A stretch of DNA of 64,000 nucleotides. Source: Ascaris suum (lineage: Eukaryota > Nematoda > Chromadorea > Rhabditida > Ascarididae). Position 1 is the stretch's first letter, and every line of letters begins with the position of its first letter. The notes beneath the pieces were generated by a model. It saw only the letters and a list, made by a program, of their open reading frames with translations. It ran no database searches and was not told where the DNA came from. Location: contig CM024179.1 of NCBI GenBank assembly GCA_013433145.1, positions 5,167,501-5,231,500 of the forward strand. Reading direction: 5' to 3'. A program made the translations under genes and the position numbers. Below, in pieces: positions 25,117 to 36,858 of the stretch.

Positions 25117-28100
25117 ATCCCAGTCGTAACACGTTCTTTCTGGTGTCAAGCCGTGCGTGATCCGGAAGATCTCTCTCGCCTTGTCCTTGTGATGCGCGCA
25201 GGTGAAAGGATCGATCGTGTTGTAGGGAACGAGTGGATCCACGTTCAGTCTAAAGGCTGCGACAAGGTTAGAAGCATTTGTTTTTGAGGTAGTCGATTCA
25301 ATTTTTCTTCGCCCTCATCTCATGTTCTCCAAAATGAATGGCATCAAGCACATTTCCCTCGACCTTCAGCTGTTTTGAGCACTATCTCACAACTCAAAAC
25401 TTTTCGCGATAGCGTTATTGCCAGCAACAGGACAGTTAGCACTTAACGAAAATATTGAGGTTGGAAGTAGATTTATTATAGTCGAGTAAGTCGCGGTCAT
25501 TACATTTCCGATTTTTTTACATTATAACAAGGAACCCACGATAGAGGACGAAGCACATTGGTGATGCGTTTGCTATACTTGGCCAAGAGATGTTCGCTTG
25601 ATTGACACATCCTCTTTTTCTTCTTATCAGTACTTACTAATTATGAGTAAGCCATATACGCCTCACCATGCTAAAGTTGCGTCTTTGTTTGTTGTAACTT
25701 GAACATATTTAAGGACCCTAATAATCTTTATTTACAAGCAAAAGCAGGCGGCACTATGTCATTATCAGTTGAGTTCACTGCATGACAAAAGTTAACTGCA
25801 AAAACGCACCGAAGAAGCTGAAACGACGCGATGTTTCACGTTGCGTCTCTAGTTATTACACCATTCGCGTTAGGGTTTGTCAAGAAATTACGGAGTTGGA
25901 AGGAAAACTTCCAGCAAATTACTTTAAAACTTGTCGCGATCATTATAAAAGTATGGCATTTATGAATCACATCTCCTGCAAAGTGTCCCTACTTTCAAGT
26001 TTGCTCAATGTTTATATTTATCCCACTCGATAGCCACATAGAAAGCAGGAGGCGTGCTACTTTCACATTTACGCTCGCAACTACAAAACCATGATGGAAA
26101 GCTTTACGTTACTGTGCAGTACCTGGATTCTGCGAACCGATCAGACAAACCTTTTGAAAGAAAAATGCATAAAGACATCTCTGATCACCATTTGCGGGTT
26201 GATTCCCCAATTGCTAATGTTATTACTTAAATGCGCGACGAAATTTCCAAAGAACACAGAGAGTTTCAATAACATATAACTGTATATCACATTTCAGTTT
26301 ACACCTGTAGATGGTAACCTACCGACGAGGGTTCACTGGCACAAAGATGCGCAACTTGAGGAAGATTCCCCGCTGACGACACTTGGACGCCATTCCGCGG
26401 TCCTGCTCGCGAGGGCTCTTTACAAGAGGGAAATCAGGCCAGCGCTGATCGTATCGTCTCCAGCTTTACGAGCCATTCAGACCGCAGACGCCATTGCGAA
26501 ATTCCTCCACACTACTTTTGCTGTTAGCATTTGCGGTGATTTCATAAGAGATAAATTGACATTTATCGAATGCAAAACTGCAAACTGGCTTACGACATAA
26601 CATATGAATCTGTTCCAAAGTTTCGGATATAGGACCAATGAGGAGTGCTGATAGGAAAGCATAAGGTGAAGCAATAGTACGACTCAAAGACAACCAAGAG
26701 ATAGTGGTAAGAAAAATTAATTTCATTGGAAATATTTGTAATGAACCGCAGATATGAGACTACGGTTGACTTTGAAATTGGACGCATAGTTATATTAATG
26801 GAGAAATTTAGAAGAAAGTAGGATTGAATCGATGAAAGGCTCAAATTTTATTGTTTTTCACTGAAACTGAGTCGAATGGGATCGCTGAAGCGATGTGAGT
26901 GTGCATTTGAATGCAGTCGAAGAGGGCATTTTTGCGACATATTGCGTGTGCAACAAGGGCTTCATTCAACTGAAATGTTTGGAAACACCCGTTGGAAGCA
27001 TCTCTAAGTTTATGACTCGTCACACATAGCACTCGCCGATTTTGGAGCTCAGCGCAGCGTGCTACATACTAAGACTTCTCGAACGCACATATAAAAAATA
27101 TGCGGTAATAGGCGCGGGTTTTTTGAAGAATATTCCCTAGGAGGGAGATTGATTTTGGCAGTTGTCTGGTGCACTGTTTATCGATTCGTGAATTGAAAGT
27201 CTGACCGTCGGCTACTGCAGTGATTATTGTCGGCCATGTCAAATTGTGGAGAGTTCCCACCTCGAAACGATTTCATCTCGTTCGTTGAGATTCTTTGCAG
27301 GTAGAAGAGGGGCTCTGTGAACCGGGATGTTGGTATACACAATGTGGGAAATTCGCGCTACCGAGATTTCTCAAGACGAACGAAATGAGGAGCTGCAACT
27401 TCTCGATTAACCTAAATTAGTCGGTTTTTGCTTTCTTATTATTTATATATTCACCCAGGTTTCTAGATGAATGCGAATCCAGTTTTCGTTTCAGTAATCA
27501 CCGTTTCATTATGAGGTGCCTATGCAGCACAACGGGTATTTTTCGAGCAGGCAATGTCAATTTGTTTCTACTCGTTTCCTTCTGGAAAAAATGCACCGTT
27601 TAAAGATAAAATTCATCGATGCTTATGGATGAAGTTGTAGCACACCTGTTATGCCGTCGTGTCTCGACAAGGTTGAAACGGAGAGGGATGAGGCGCAGGG
27701 TTATGATCGAATCGAAGATCTTCTTCTTGATCTGTGCGCTCGACCTCGTGCTGGTCCATTACTGGTCGTTGGACATGCAGTCACGGTGCACACCGCCGCA
27801 TTAATATGTTTGTTGATTCTGTTGTTGCAGATCTGTCGTTGTACTTCGATTAAGACATCCATTAACCAACTCGAATGGCCAACCTTCTGTTTTTACACTA
27901 TAGATATTGAATGCGTAAGTTATGATGGATGAGCATCGGCTTCAAACTTCCAAATTTCGCAGGCACGAATGCACAGATAATTTGTGGGAGATTTCCTTTA
28001 TAGCTACCAGTCGATGTCCATTCACTTGAAAAAAACATACCACAGGATTTTACTTCTATTCTTTTTAGCACCCCAGAGCCATTCTCTTTACCCCCTGCCT

Positions 28101-28279
28101 CTTTTATTACGCTGTGATTTGCTGTTGCAGGTGATGCGTTTTCAAGTGTGCTCAATTCTACCTTTGCCTTAAAAGAGGAGGAGGGAAGCGAAGAAAGGCG
28201 TAAACAGGTGCAACGGTGCTTACCGCCAGTTGAGCTCGGAGCTCGCTATCCCTACGCTTGTGTGCTAGCAATGGCCCTG
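25117..28279 (+). CDS. UBASH3/STS-like histidine phosphatase (PGM family), partial
   Basis: Five exons join in phase: 25117-25266, 26298-26522, 27301-27419, 27641-27807 and 28131-28279. Motifs in order: VLVMRAGERIDRVVG (equivalent of the RHGER loop), LPTRVHW, EEDSPLTTLGR, SSPALRAIQTA (second catalytic Arg), VEEGLCEPGCWY, YTPVMPS, LLVVGHAVTV (C-terminal catalytic His) and ARYPYACVL. These follow the phosphatase half of human UBASH3A/B closely. Family enzymes form a phosphohistidine intermediate on the first RHG histidine; here that residue is Ala, so catalysis is doubtful. The start, and any UBA or SH3 parts, are not found. A possible last exon is listed separately. Splice sites include two GTTAG donors and one GTCGG donor, which are weaker but phase-consistent. 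Confidence 0.8.
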
Positions 28280-29107
28280 GTTAGTACAGGTTCTATGTCA
28301 CTAATCTTGCTTGCTGCTCCTCGTTTATGGCTAAATCTGCTCTTTCCAATCACCATTAGCTGCAGATAAGTTAGCAACGATGTTGAGGAACCATAAACAG
28401 TATGTGTATGAATGTGAACGCCAAAAAATAGAACAAGTGGATAAGTATAATAAACGAGCTGGTATTATATGGTCTTCTATAAACCTGTTCGTTAAGCAAA
28501 CCAATTTCACAGCTATCTCACAAATAGCAAAGCTGCAAAATAAACTCTCCGGATTTGAACTGGACCGACCAATCGTATAAGCCTTCAAAATTAGTGTTTT
28601 TCCAACTAGACGGTTGTAGAGCATGTAAATTTGTAGAGATTTCTGGATGCCCATGACTCATTTAAGTATTTTCCTTCCTGTGCATCATTGTTACTATAAT
28701 TGCAAGTCGCAGGCCGTTAAATCAACTTGAAATTTGATAAGAAGATATCAAAACCTGATTCAAAACAAGTGCAGGCAAATACAAGTGCAGATGAAAAATT
28801 GTTGTCGAAATGCAAATATTTGCAAAGCTGCACTCAAAAATTTTCAATATGCGGCCATAAGGAGGGAGGCTAGTTGATATGAAATGGATGTAGTAATCTC
28901 TAGAGATCGGTTGAACTTTTGATTTTCGCATTTAATGAGCATTCATAGACGTCTTGGTGGCGTCTCGAGGAAAGCATTGCAAATAATGCCGTTCCCTATG
29001 TCCATTCATTCAATTTTAAAGCTTGTTTCCTTGTGGCATATTGCGCGTCACCATCACTCGTCTGTCCTACCCGTCAGCGCGTTTCATCTTATTTGAGTTG
29101 AATTCTT

Positions 29108-29119
29108 CCCCCCCCCCCC
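29108..29119 (+). repeat. C12 homopolymer run
   Basis: Twelve consecutive cytosines. Similar runs occur at 2524-2533 and 61474-61483. Confidence 0.9.
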
Positions 29120-29774
29120 TCTTTCCTATCCCCAAATTACGTCCGTAGCTGTCACTCAACCCGTAGCTGTCACGTTTTTCGTCACTTAATTTTGGATGGG
29201 TTGCATTTATATGACATTTGCTCGCAACTGTTTACAGCTTTTATATTTGCAGAATGAAGATATCGGACAATACGAATACATCCCATCTTTATTGCCGCCG
29301 CTAAGTTTCGGTGACAACTACAGTAATCGAATCGTTCTGACCATATAGAATGACACTTGGCACATTCATCACATCTCTGCAACCGATAGTTTGCTAATTC
29401 GGAAATTCTTTCATCAATCTGGACGGGGTGCTTGTTCTATTCTATTGATTTCACTGATATTCTCTTTTCTTGGCGAATATTGTTTTTAATGCCGTCGTTG
29501 CTCTTGATTAATGGTTTTTTTTATTTATTAAGCAGAGTTATCGTATCATGATTGGCACAGTTTAAGTAGTTTTTCGCTTTTATGAGTTGTGCATATTGGT
29601 TCTTGTTCTAATTTTGCCATTACGGCTGGAAAAATTTGGCATCACGTTTAAATAGGGACTGTGCGTTGTACACTATGTGGATGAGTTCCTCCTTCTATCA
29701 CATACCAGTTGAAATGTTGCCCGCATGTCCCTACCGGCCTTTGGATTGAGGCCACAAACGAAGCAATTTAAAAG

Positions 29775-29897
29775 GGGGAGGATGAGCGGAAGAAAAAAAG
29801 AAGAAAATGTTTGCTCCTCCGACCAAGCGTTGAAGGAGGACTATCAAACGGGGTAGTTGAAGAAGGAAGTGATGGAGAGAAAGCCTTAGGAGATGAA
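29775..29897 (+). CDS. Tentative terminal exon of the UBASH3-like gene
   Basis: After a weak acceptor (atttaaaag), 40 codons run to TGA in phase 0, the phase left by the exon ending at 28279. The peptide starts GEDERKKKRRKCLLLRPSVE. UBASH3 proteins have at this point an acidic or charged turn, a W-x-L-x-x-P-P segment and a short tail; here Cys would replace Trp. The fit is suggestive only. The purine-rich strand raises the risk of a chance ORF. Confidence 0.28.
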
Positions 29898-30744
29898 ATA
29901 TTTGCTCGTCGACTATATACAAAATCCACGTTCGTTAGTTAAGACGGCGAAGAAAGTGAAGATAGAGGATTTGCCTTTGGCGTTATAGCTGTGCTGCAAA
30001 AAACAAGAGGTCCCCTTTTCATTACGGCAAGGAGGAATACGCCAGAACTGTTGACTATGCCTTCAGCACCAGTAGCAGGAAATGCACAAGCTTTGAGCAG
30101 TGCAAGCTACCCATAAGAACTGTCAATAGGAATTTGTTATGTCTGCGATCATTGATTGATTCACCTTCACGACTGACCGCAGAACCGAAGCATAGTCTCC
30201 TGTGAATCGGTTTATCTTTTAACGATCTACTAATAATTCCTATTTCGAAGTAAATTTAGCCAAAGCGAAAGTGTTTTGAAGGTGGGTGCATGTGTCAAGG
30301 AACACCCGACCGCAGTTTGGATGCATTATGTTCCCCAGAGCTTCCTTTCTATTTTGCATGATATTTTTCACGTAAGTCGATCGAATCGTTATCTTATCGC
30401 TTTGTAAGTTCTTTTCATCGAATAAAAAAAGCAATATTATCCCTATTGTTGCTTTATATACTCATATTCTCTCTCGAGCCATTGTTGTACTCTGGATGGT
30501 GGGAAAGGGAGTTACTTCTCTTAAACAATGCTGAAGAACATGGAAACACTGATCTTATAAAAACCACAAATATTTATTTTGCAAGACATAATAAATGCAT
30601 TTTGGTCACACCAGGTTTCTACAGGTCACTGCTTTTTCTATAGACAGAAGTAATCGAATTGTTGTTGGATGCCTCAAGCATTCACAGAAACTCAGTCCAC
30701 AAGCAACCTAATATCCTTTGCCGACATATATCTGGCGGGTGCAT
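29898..30744. other. Intergenic, no gene supported
   Basis: I see nothing beyond an AATAAA-like site near 30422 that could serve the upstream gene. A 64-codon minus ORF at 30240-30434 has no support. Confidence 0.3.
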
Positions 30745-31115
30745 TTTCCATCATTCATTCGTAGTAGTCACTCGATGCAGTCCTTGGTGTCAAAATCAAA
30801 GATTGGGCCGACAGACATTCCAATGGACTCCAGACTTCCAATTCATTCATTGCAGTCACCGAGAGCAGCTTTTCATTATCACAATTAAAGTTGGGCCAAT
30901 ATACGCCCCGACTGAACTCCCTACGCCCACCATCATTCAATGTAGTTAGTCAGTGCATTTTCGATTTCGAAGCACTAGTTGTGCAATCGGCAATACTTTT
31001 GGATTCTGTATGTCCACCGCCCATTAGTGGCTCGGTCAGTGCGGTTGCGGGTTTCCGAATCAAAGTTGGCCAACAGCCAATTCGTTGGCACTCCAAATGT
31101 TCATTGTTCTCAGGC
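30745..31115. repeat. Degenerate ~90-bp tandem repeat, about four units
   Basis: Units begin near 30754, 30843, 30934 and 31023. Recurring blocks include TCATTCATT..GTAG, AGTCA(C/G)T..ATGCAG, AATCAAAG.TTGG(G)CC and a GACTCC/GCACTCC-type block. Units 1, 2 and 4 align well by eye; unit 3 is more diverged. Apparent ORFs through the array are by-products. Confidence 0.6.
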
Positions 31116-34100
31116 GGATACGTGAGGCAGGTAATATCTCTTTGCATCGTATACGAGTGAATCACTTTCCTTGTCGCAGATTTCTTTGTTGCGAAGAGAA
31201 AAGACTACATGCGGTGATTTTTCAGCTGAGGAATGTTAATTCAAGTGTTGTGGATAATGCTTTGATTTACGTGTTGAGATTCTCCTAGTGAAGTGTTAGA
31301 TGTTGTGAATTGGTGTTGGTGCACGAGTATGCAAAACAAGAATCGGGTTGCGGAAGGCAAAAATACGCAGCACATTGCATATTATACATCGACCTGCAGT
31401 CGGTGCTGTGGGGGGTCAACGAGAATGGGAAGAGGTTATTGCGCCTTGACAGTCAAAGCTACATAACGGTGTGCCGAGATCGGCCCCGAGTGCCTCGCGG
31501 TATCTGCAGTTTGCGCACAGTATTTCGCATCTCCCATTGAGAAAAATGGCAATGTGTCGTATTCTTTGCTGAACAAAACGTGGATTGTTTAACAAAGGCA
31601 GGTCGTCTTGTGTGACCAGTTATTTTTTCCTTATGTTGACTTGTCGACAAGAAATTACATCGTGATCGTTTCAATGCTATATGAGGCCAATTCATTACCA
31701 CCTTTATGAATGTGTTCTATCACTTTTTTCCTATAACTTGCGGACGAGTGTTTCACTCGTTTCCATCTTGTTGTGAGTTTATATTTGTGTTCCGAAAATG
31801 TGGCCTGAATCATTCATTCAAAGTATAGACTGTGAGAGTTATAGAAAAAAGAAAGATGTTACATTAGTGTAGCCAACACTCCGAGCAATAAATAGGAGGG
31901 AGGTAGTAGAGGAAGGGGGCTAGCCGAAGACAAAAGACAGAGAGCGGAGCGTAAATGGGATGTTTTATGCAAACTCCGAAAATTTTTCGATATAATTGTA
32001 CGGCCGTAATTGGAGTCCCTGTGGTAGAGGTTGTGTTTAATAAAAAAACGCCATAGAACAGTTATCCATCTTAACTAGCAGTAATTTAACATGCAAATAA
32101 TTTTAGTTTTAATGGACTAAATTTTTTCGCCCAATATGCAACAAAACTTTTTTATATGAAGGTGGCAACAGTTCGAATATAAAAATGGTAACGTTGTGGA
32201 TTTTACGCTATGTGAATTCAAATTCAGCAGTGTTCTTTGTATACACTTGATAGTTTGCGAGGTCTCAGCTGCCATTTGTGGGTGTAACCGCAAAGATGGA
32301 CGGTCAAGTCTCAACGGGTCGAAGTGGGTCAACATGACAATCTGAAGTAAGGCTGAAAAACGTTTACAGAGTGCTACATTATGTTTTGTTGTATTACTTC
32401 TTCTTTGCTTTAATCTTTTGAACATTGAAAGAAAGCAAGCCACACGTTGGTTTGTCTATTTCTTTGTAATATATAATTGTGTGCAAATGAGATTGTTAAG
32501 CGAATGCGTCATCGGTCACTTTGGTGATATTGTTCATGTGGGACCCATGAAAACGAGTGCACTTTAATAAGAATTGCGACCGAATCCTAAATTAAGTCTT
32601 AATTTCATTTAATTTCTGATTATATGTTTGTTTCTTTCGAGTCGCCGATGTGAATGCAAATGAAATACTTAAATGCAAACGAATTGTTCTCATTACCACG
32701 GTTCTACAAAAATCGGTTGCATCATAGCGCATAGACACAAGCTTGATCTAAGCAGGCAGAAAAGTGTTTCGGAATGAGCTGTCACGACACGCGCTCTTGC
32801 ATTCCGTCGAAATCGGCGAATCGGCCTCATATGCGGTTAACGAATAATGAAACGCACGTAACAGTGCCTTCATGTTCTATTTGAATCAGCCAAGGTAAAA
32901 ATTTTGTGCTCGATCACTGTGAAATGTACATCCGGCTAATGCAAAATGTATGCAAGCTTGTGGCTCTTTCAAATACTGACTCCTTCCCAGATCCATGAAT
33001 GACAACGAGGTGTTGGTCCCTCATGTGCGATATACTCCCAAATTTCTTAGCTCTAGCTTCAGTGACTCAGAAAACGAAAGCAAAGGGCGAACGTACAGAC
33101 GAACCCAAGGACACATACATATAGTTGTGGCATTATCTTTTTGCGATTTGTCGACACAATTTTGCAAGAAGCGTAGAAAGGAAAGCTCATTCGCGCGAGT
33201 CTTTCTCAAGGTGTGCAGGTGGACATTAAGATGAGAAATGTGCAAAGACTCCGCGTGCAGTTCAACGGAAATAATATCAAATTTTGCGACAGACGGGTCG
33301 AGTGAGACGACGGTGCGTTTAATGTTGCACTTTCGTGGTTCAGCAGATTCTCCAATAATGGCTTTGCAAATTTTGCAGCATCGATGCCTCTCTTCGGCAT
33401 AGTTGTTCTCATATCCTTCGCCCTCGCGGCCACTGAGCTATATGTATGTTTTGCTCTCACGAGTTACGGTGCCAACTCAGAGTTGCCTTATATCTAATTA
33501 CGTCATACTGTTGTATCAATTTTTGTAGTTTTTCTAGAACCAGTACATCATGACTGCTTGAACGGAAAGTCAGAAGCGCATGATTGATAAGATTTCTGAA
33601 GTATCTTAGAACAACACCTCCAGATATAGAGAGGGAATGGTAGGGTGCGTTCCTTATGATGAGTTAAAGATTGAAATCGACTGTAGATAACCAAGAAACT
33701 CGTCGCTGGCAAGTAAAGACGTTAAGAGGGGATGGGGAGTGGGGCAGCAGCGGTAGATATTAGGAAGTGGGACATATTTCTCAAAATTGTTAAAGCTAAG
33801 TATGGCATCTCATCAAAATATTAGTCAACGAAACCAAACCTTCCATAGTTTTCCGGCCTACCAAAAGAAGCTGAGAACATGGGTTATCATGCACTGTTGT
33901 AAATTACGAAGGATAGCACATCCACGATCGGAGTGGTCTACGAACAAGGATAAATGATTTGAGGTCAGGGGGATGTTGTCGCCGTTAATTAGATTTTTTT
34001 TGAACGGGAATGGGAATAAAGCGAGCTCAAAACAGGAGCTAGGATCCTTTTCTACTCATAACATTCACAGGCTTTAAAAACGTTTTTAGTTAGATCCGGA

Positions 34101-34804
34101 GTCACGGGAAGAGCGGTTTTGCTTTCAAGAGACTCGTTTATTGGAATGAGACGCGGTTGTTGTCCAATTTAAGAAGCTGAAATCCTTGTTATAGAGCTGC
34201 AAAGGTAATGCTTTCATTGGAGCGATTATGGTAAATGTTAGAGGCGATATTTGGTCGGGGTGTTTCAAATAGAACTCTCTGCAGGACTTAAAAATATCTC
34301 ATGCGAAGGGACGATCACAATATCTGGCGCACTGTTATTACGATATTACGGTCACGATTTTAGGAAATTCAACTCACGGTTGCATCAAAGTTCTTCGATA
34401 TATTTGATACATTCCTTCTGCAGTATATCTGATCCATCTCTCAGAACGTGTAGCTTTCCACCTTGTTCGTGATAGCTTGCTCTGGAGAAGAGGAGCTGCG
34501 AAAAAAGGAAAAACTCAGTAACTCATTGATTTTGAGACCATCGAAAAACAGATGATTGTGTGCGTTTCAATTAAATCGTTCAGATTTCTCAGCACGAATG
34601 ATGAATGAGGCTACGCGCTCCTCCTAAGCTCGTTAGCTCCCTCCTGTGCACGGATCTGTCCGTCACTCAGCTACTGCGGTTAATGTAGAAAACATGCACA
34701 TTGTTTAACAAACTCGTTGTTCAGCAAAAGTATGCGGAACGTCATCTACGTCACCATACATTTCACGCATTTCCTTTTTGAGAGGATCTGGAACGCCTAC
34801 TACA
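31116..34804. other. Intergenic, no gene supported
   Basis: A few AG-preceded open stretches occur (for example 33214-33300 plus, reading VDIKMRNVQRLRVQF to a stop), but none joins a partner exon or matches a family. If the HOP2 gene has distant 5' exons they could lie here; I did not find them. Confidence 0.3.
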
Positions 34805-34983
34805 TTAATCGTCGGTATTCGATAGGGTGACAATGTCGAATGACGGTGGAAGGGATGAGCATGTATGACTATCATCTCCAAAGATCAGTTCTTGTTGTCT
34901 TCTACTGTACCTAATCTTCCTCGCGTCATCATATAACACCTCATCATCGCAGAAATCGCCGGAATACGCCGCATGCATGGATC
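34805..34983 (-). CDS. Candidate terminal exon of an unrecognised minus-strand gene
   Basis: About 59 codons run to TAA at 34805. The peptide is acidic, with a basic centre (SGDFCDDEVLYDDARK, then IRYSRRQQELIFGDDS). An acceptor (gggtcatgag) allows a start that completes the split codon left by the exon at 36100-36427. Function unknown; the composition suggests a regulated cytoplasmic or nuclear tail. Confidence 0.4.
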
Positions 34984-36099
34984 TCATGACCCATATAGCT
35001 CAGTGCCATCTAAAATAACTACAACCTGGAACCTCTTTCTGTTTTGCAAAAAATATCTCATAGCGGCTTATCTCAGCTCAACAAGTGTCTAGAAGGTTCG
35101 CTTTGTCGAAGTGAATTTAACCATGCGAAGATTTCAGAAAATAATGCTTTCTTCTGAGCGAGGGAGGTGGCGAAATTGGTTTTATGAGTCGAACTTTGCG
35201 ACGAGCTGATCAGAATGATCCTGCCGTGCTGAAGTTGAAGAATAAACAATGAACACTAAAAAGTAGCAGTTCATATGCTTTAACGCATTTCCACTAGCAT
35301 TACTATCTGTTCATTTCAGAATGTGACCGATTCAATGTGAACGACAGGACTGGCGTCACATCAAGAGTAAGCTTTACAGGGGCAACGTGTTGACCTAAGA
35401 ACTTGAGTGGTCAGGAGAAGAACTAATGAACTTCGCACTCAGAATTCTGACCCTTTTTCAGCTGATTTAGCACTAGGACAACAAAGATTCCAAACTATAG
35501 CAGGCATATTGAAGCACCCTTATGAGAGTTTATGTCTCTTTCAAGCGACCAAAGAATCAGATAAGTTTTATGGGGAGGCAATCACATTTCCCATAGCAGT
35601 GAGGGTACCTGTAACAGTCTAGCGATCAGTGAGCTGTATTTTATGCATTTGACTGCATTGGACTTGCTTCATTACGTAATTTCTATTCTCGACTGCATCG
35701 AGCATACAAAAGAACTAGCCAGCAACGATGCAATACATGACATAATTAGACCACCACAACAATTTACTTGACCGTTGATGATGTGGTCACGAGGTACATT
35801 CAGAAGAGCCGTCTTGAAAAGCGCGTTAGAACATTGGAAACGTCTAGTTAAGGATTTAGAGCAAGAGGATACCTTCTAATCTCCGTATTCAATGAATATT
35901 GATAACGCCAAAAGTGACTATAGGCACATGTTCTCACAATCGAAGCTGGCAGTTTCTCCTTTGGTAGATTGTTTGGACTCATATTTTACGACACAATTCA
36001 TTTTCTCGTTTCAAAAGTTTAGAATCGTCATAATTTTGCGAGCAAACGATTCACTTGATGACGTGGGGTGTGTGAGTAATGGAGCACACATGTTCGTAC

Positions 36100-36427
36100 G
36101 TATTGAGATGGCGCGGCCAATGTGACGGGAGAGGGATTTGACGGAGGGAGACAAGAGGAGATGTTCGCATCGTTGTTGCTCCGATCTTTGAGAGTGCGCT
36201 TCTCGCTTCGAACACGCTGTATAGTTCTAAGCCTGTGGAAGTTGATTCGGAGCTCCATGATCTGCCCTCAAGTTCCTTAAGCAATGGGTTAGGGGTGGTG
36301 GCTATGTCGAGAAGTTCCTTTAACTGCTTTCTCTTCTCTGAGACCGCTATCTTTTCTCGACCAAGGATCATGTTGCTAGAAGGCCTGACATGCGACACTG
36401 ACGAGCTGCCGCTAGCGGCAGCTGAGG
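36100..36427 (-). CDS. Coding exon of an unrecognised Ser-rich protein
   Basis: From an acceptor (atcgcttgtag above 36427), 109 codons stay open to a donor GTACGAAC. The peptide begins Ser/Ala-rich (ASAAASGSSSVSHV), then has a helical charged segment (EKIAVSEKRKQLKELLDIA), then TPNPLLKELEGRSW, then a Ser/Thr-rich tail. The plus strand is also open here but less protein-like. It ends with two bases of a split codon, compatible with the terminal exon at 34805-34983. No family recognised. Confidence 0.42.
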
Positions 36428-36788
36428 CTACAAGCGATCACAATGGCATCGATGATGAAAACAGGCGAGAGGGTAGTAGATAAGCAGCCACGCACAGACT
36501 AACATCGGTCCGGATCGTAATATGCTTTCGGCATCTGCGCACAGATTTATTTTGTTGAACAGTAGTATGAGTGATCCCTGGAACACACCGAAAGCTTTCA
36601 TAGTGTAGTTTCCTCTGTTCATCAAATAGTCTTATATAAGAGATAATGTTCACATGCCCTCTTGAGCTATTCCCTAATTTCTTTCACGAAAACCTTGTCC
36701 CTTGCCCATCCAATCACCTGCTTGCAATTGTTTGAATTCCATGATCACTGAGAGTGTGAAATTTTATAGAGATAACTACAGAACTAAC

Positions 36789-36858
36789 ATCTATTTCAGC
36801 TTGCACATTGATTTTTTCTCTGAGGAGTTCTTGGGTCGCGTTCTCCACCTCGAAATCT
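36789..36858 (-). CDS. Small candidate exon upstream of the same gene
   Basis: The acceptor tttttgtgttag and donor GTTAGTTC flank 70 nt encoding a charged helix-like peptide (DFEVENATQELLREKINVQ). It ends in phase 0, which does not match the exon at 36427, so an exon between would be needed (an open stretch near 36510-36620 is one possibility). Low confidence. Confidence 0.25.

Noticed and set aside
28545..28620. Possible minus-strand tRNA (AGTTCAAATCC box-B-like)
   Set aside because: No matching acceptor stem or D-arm could be folded.
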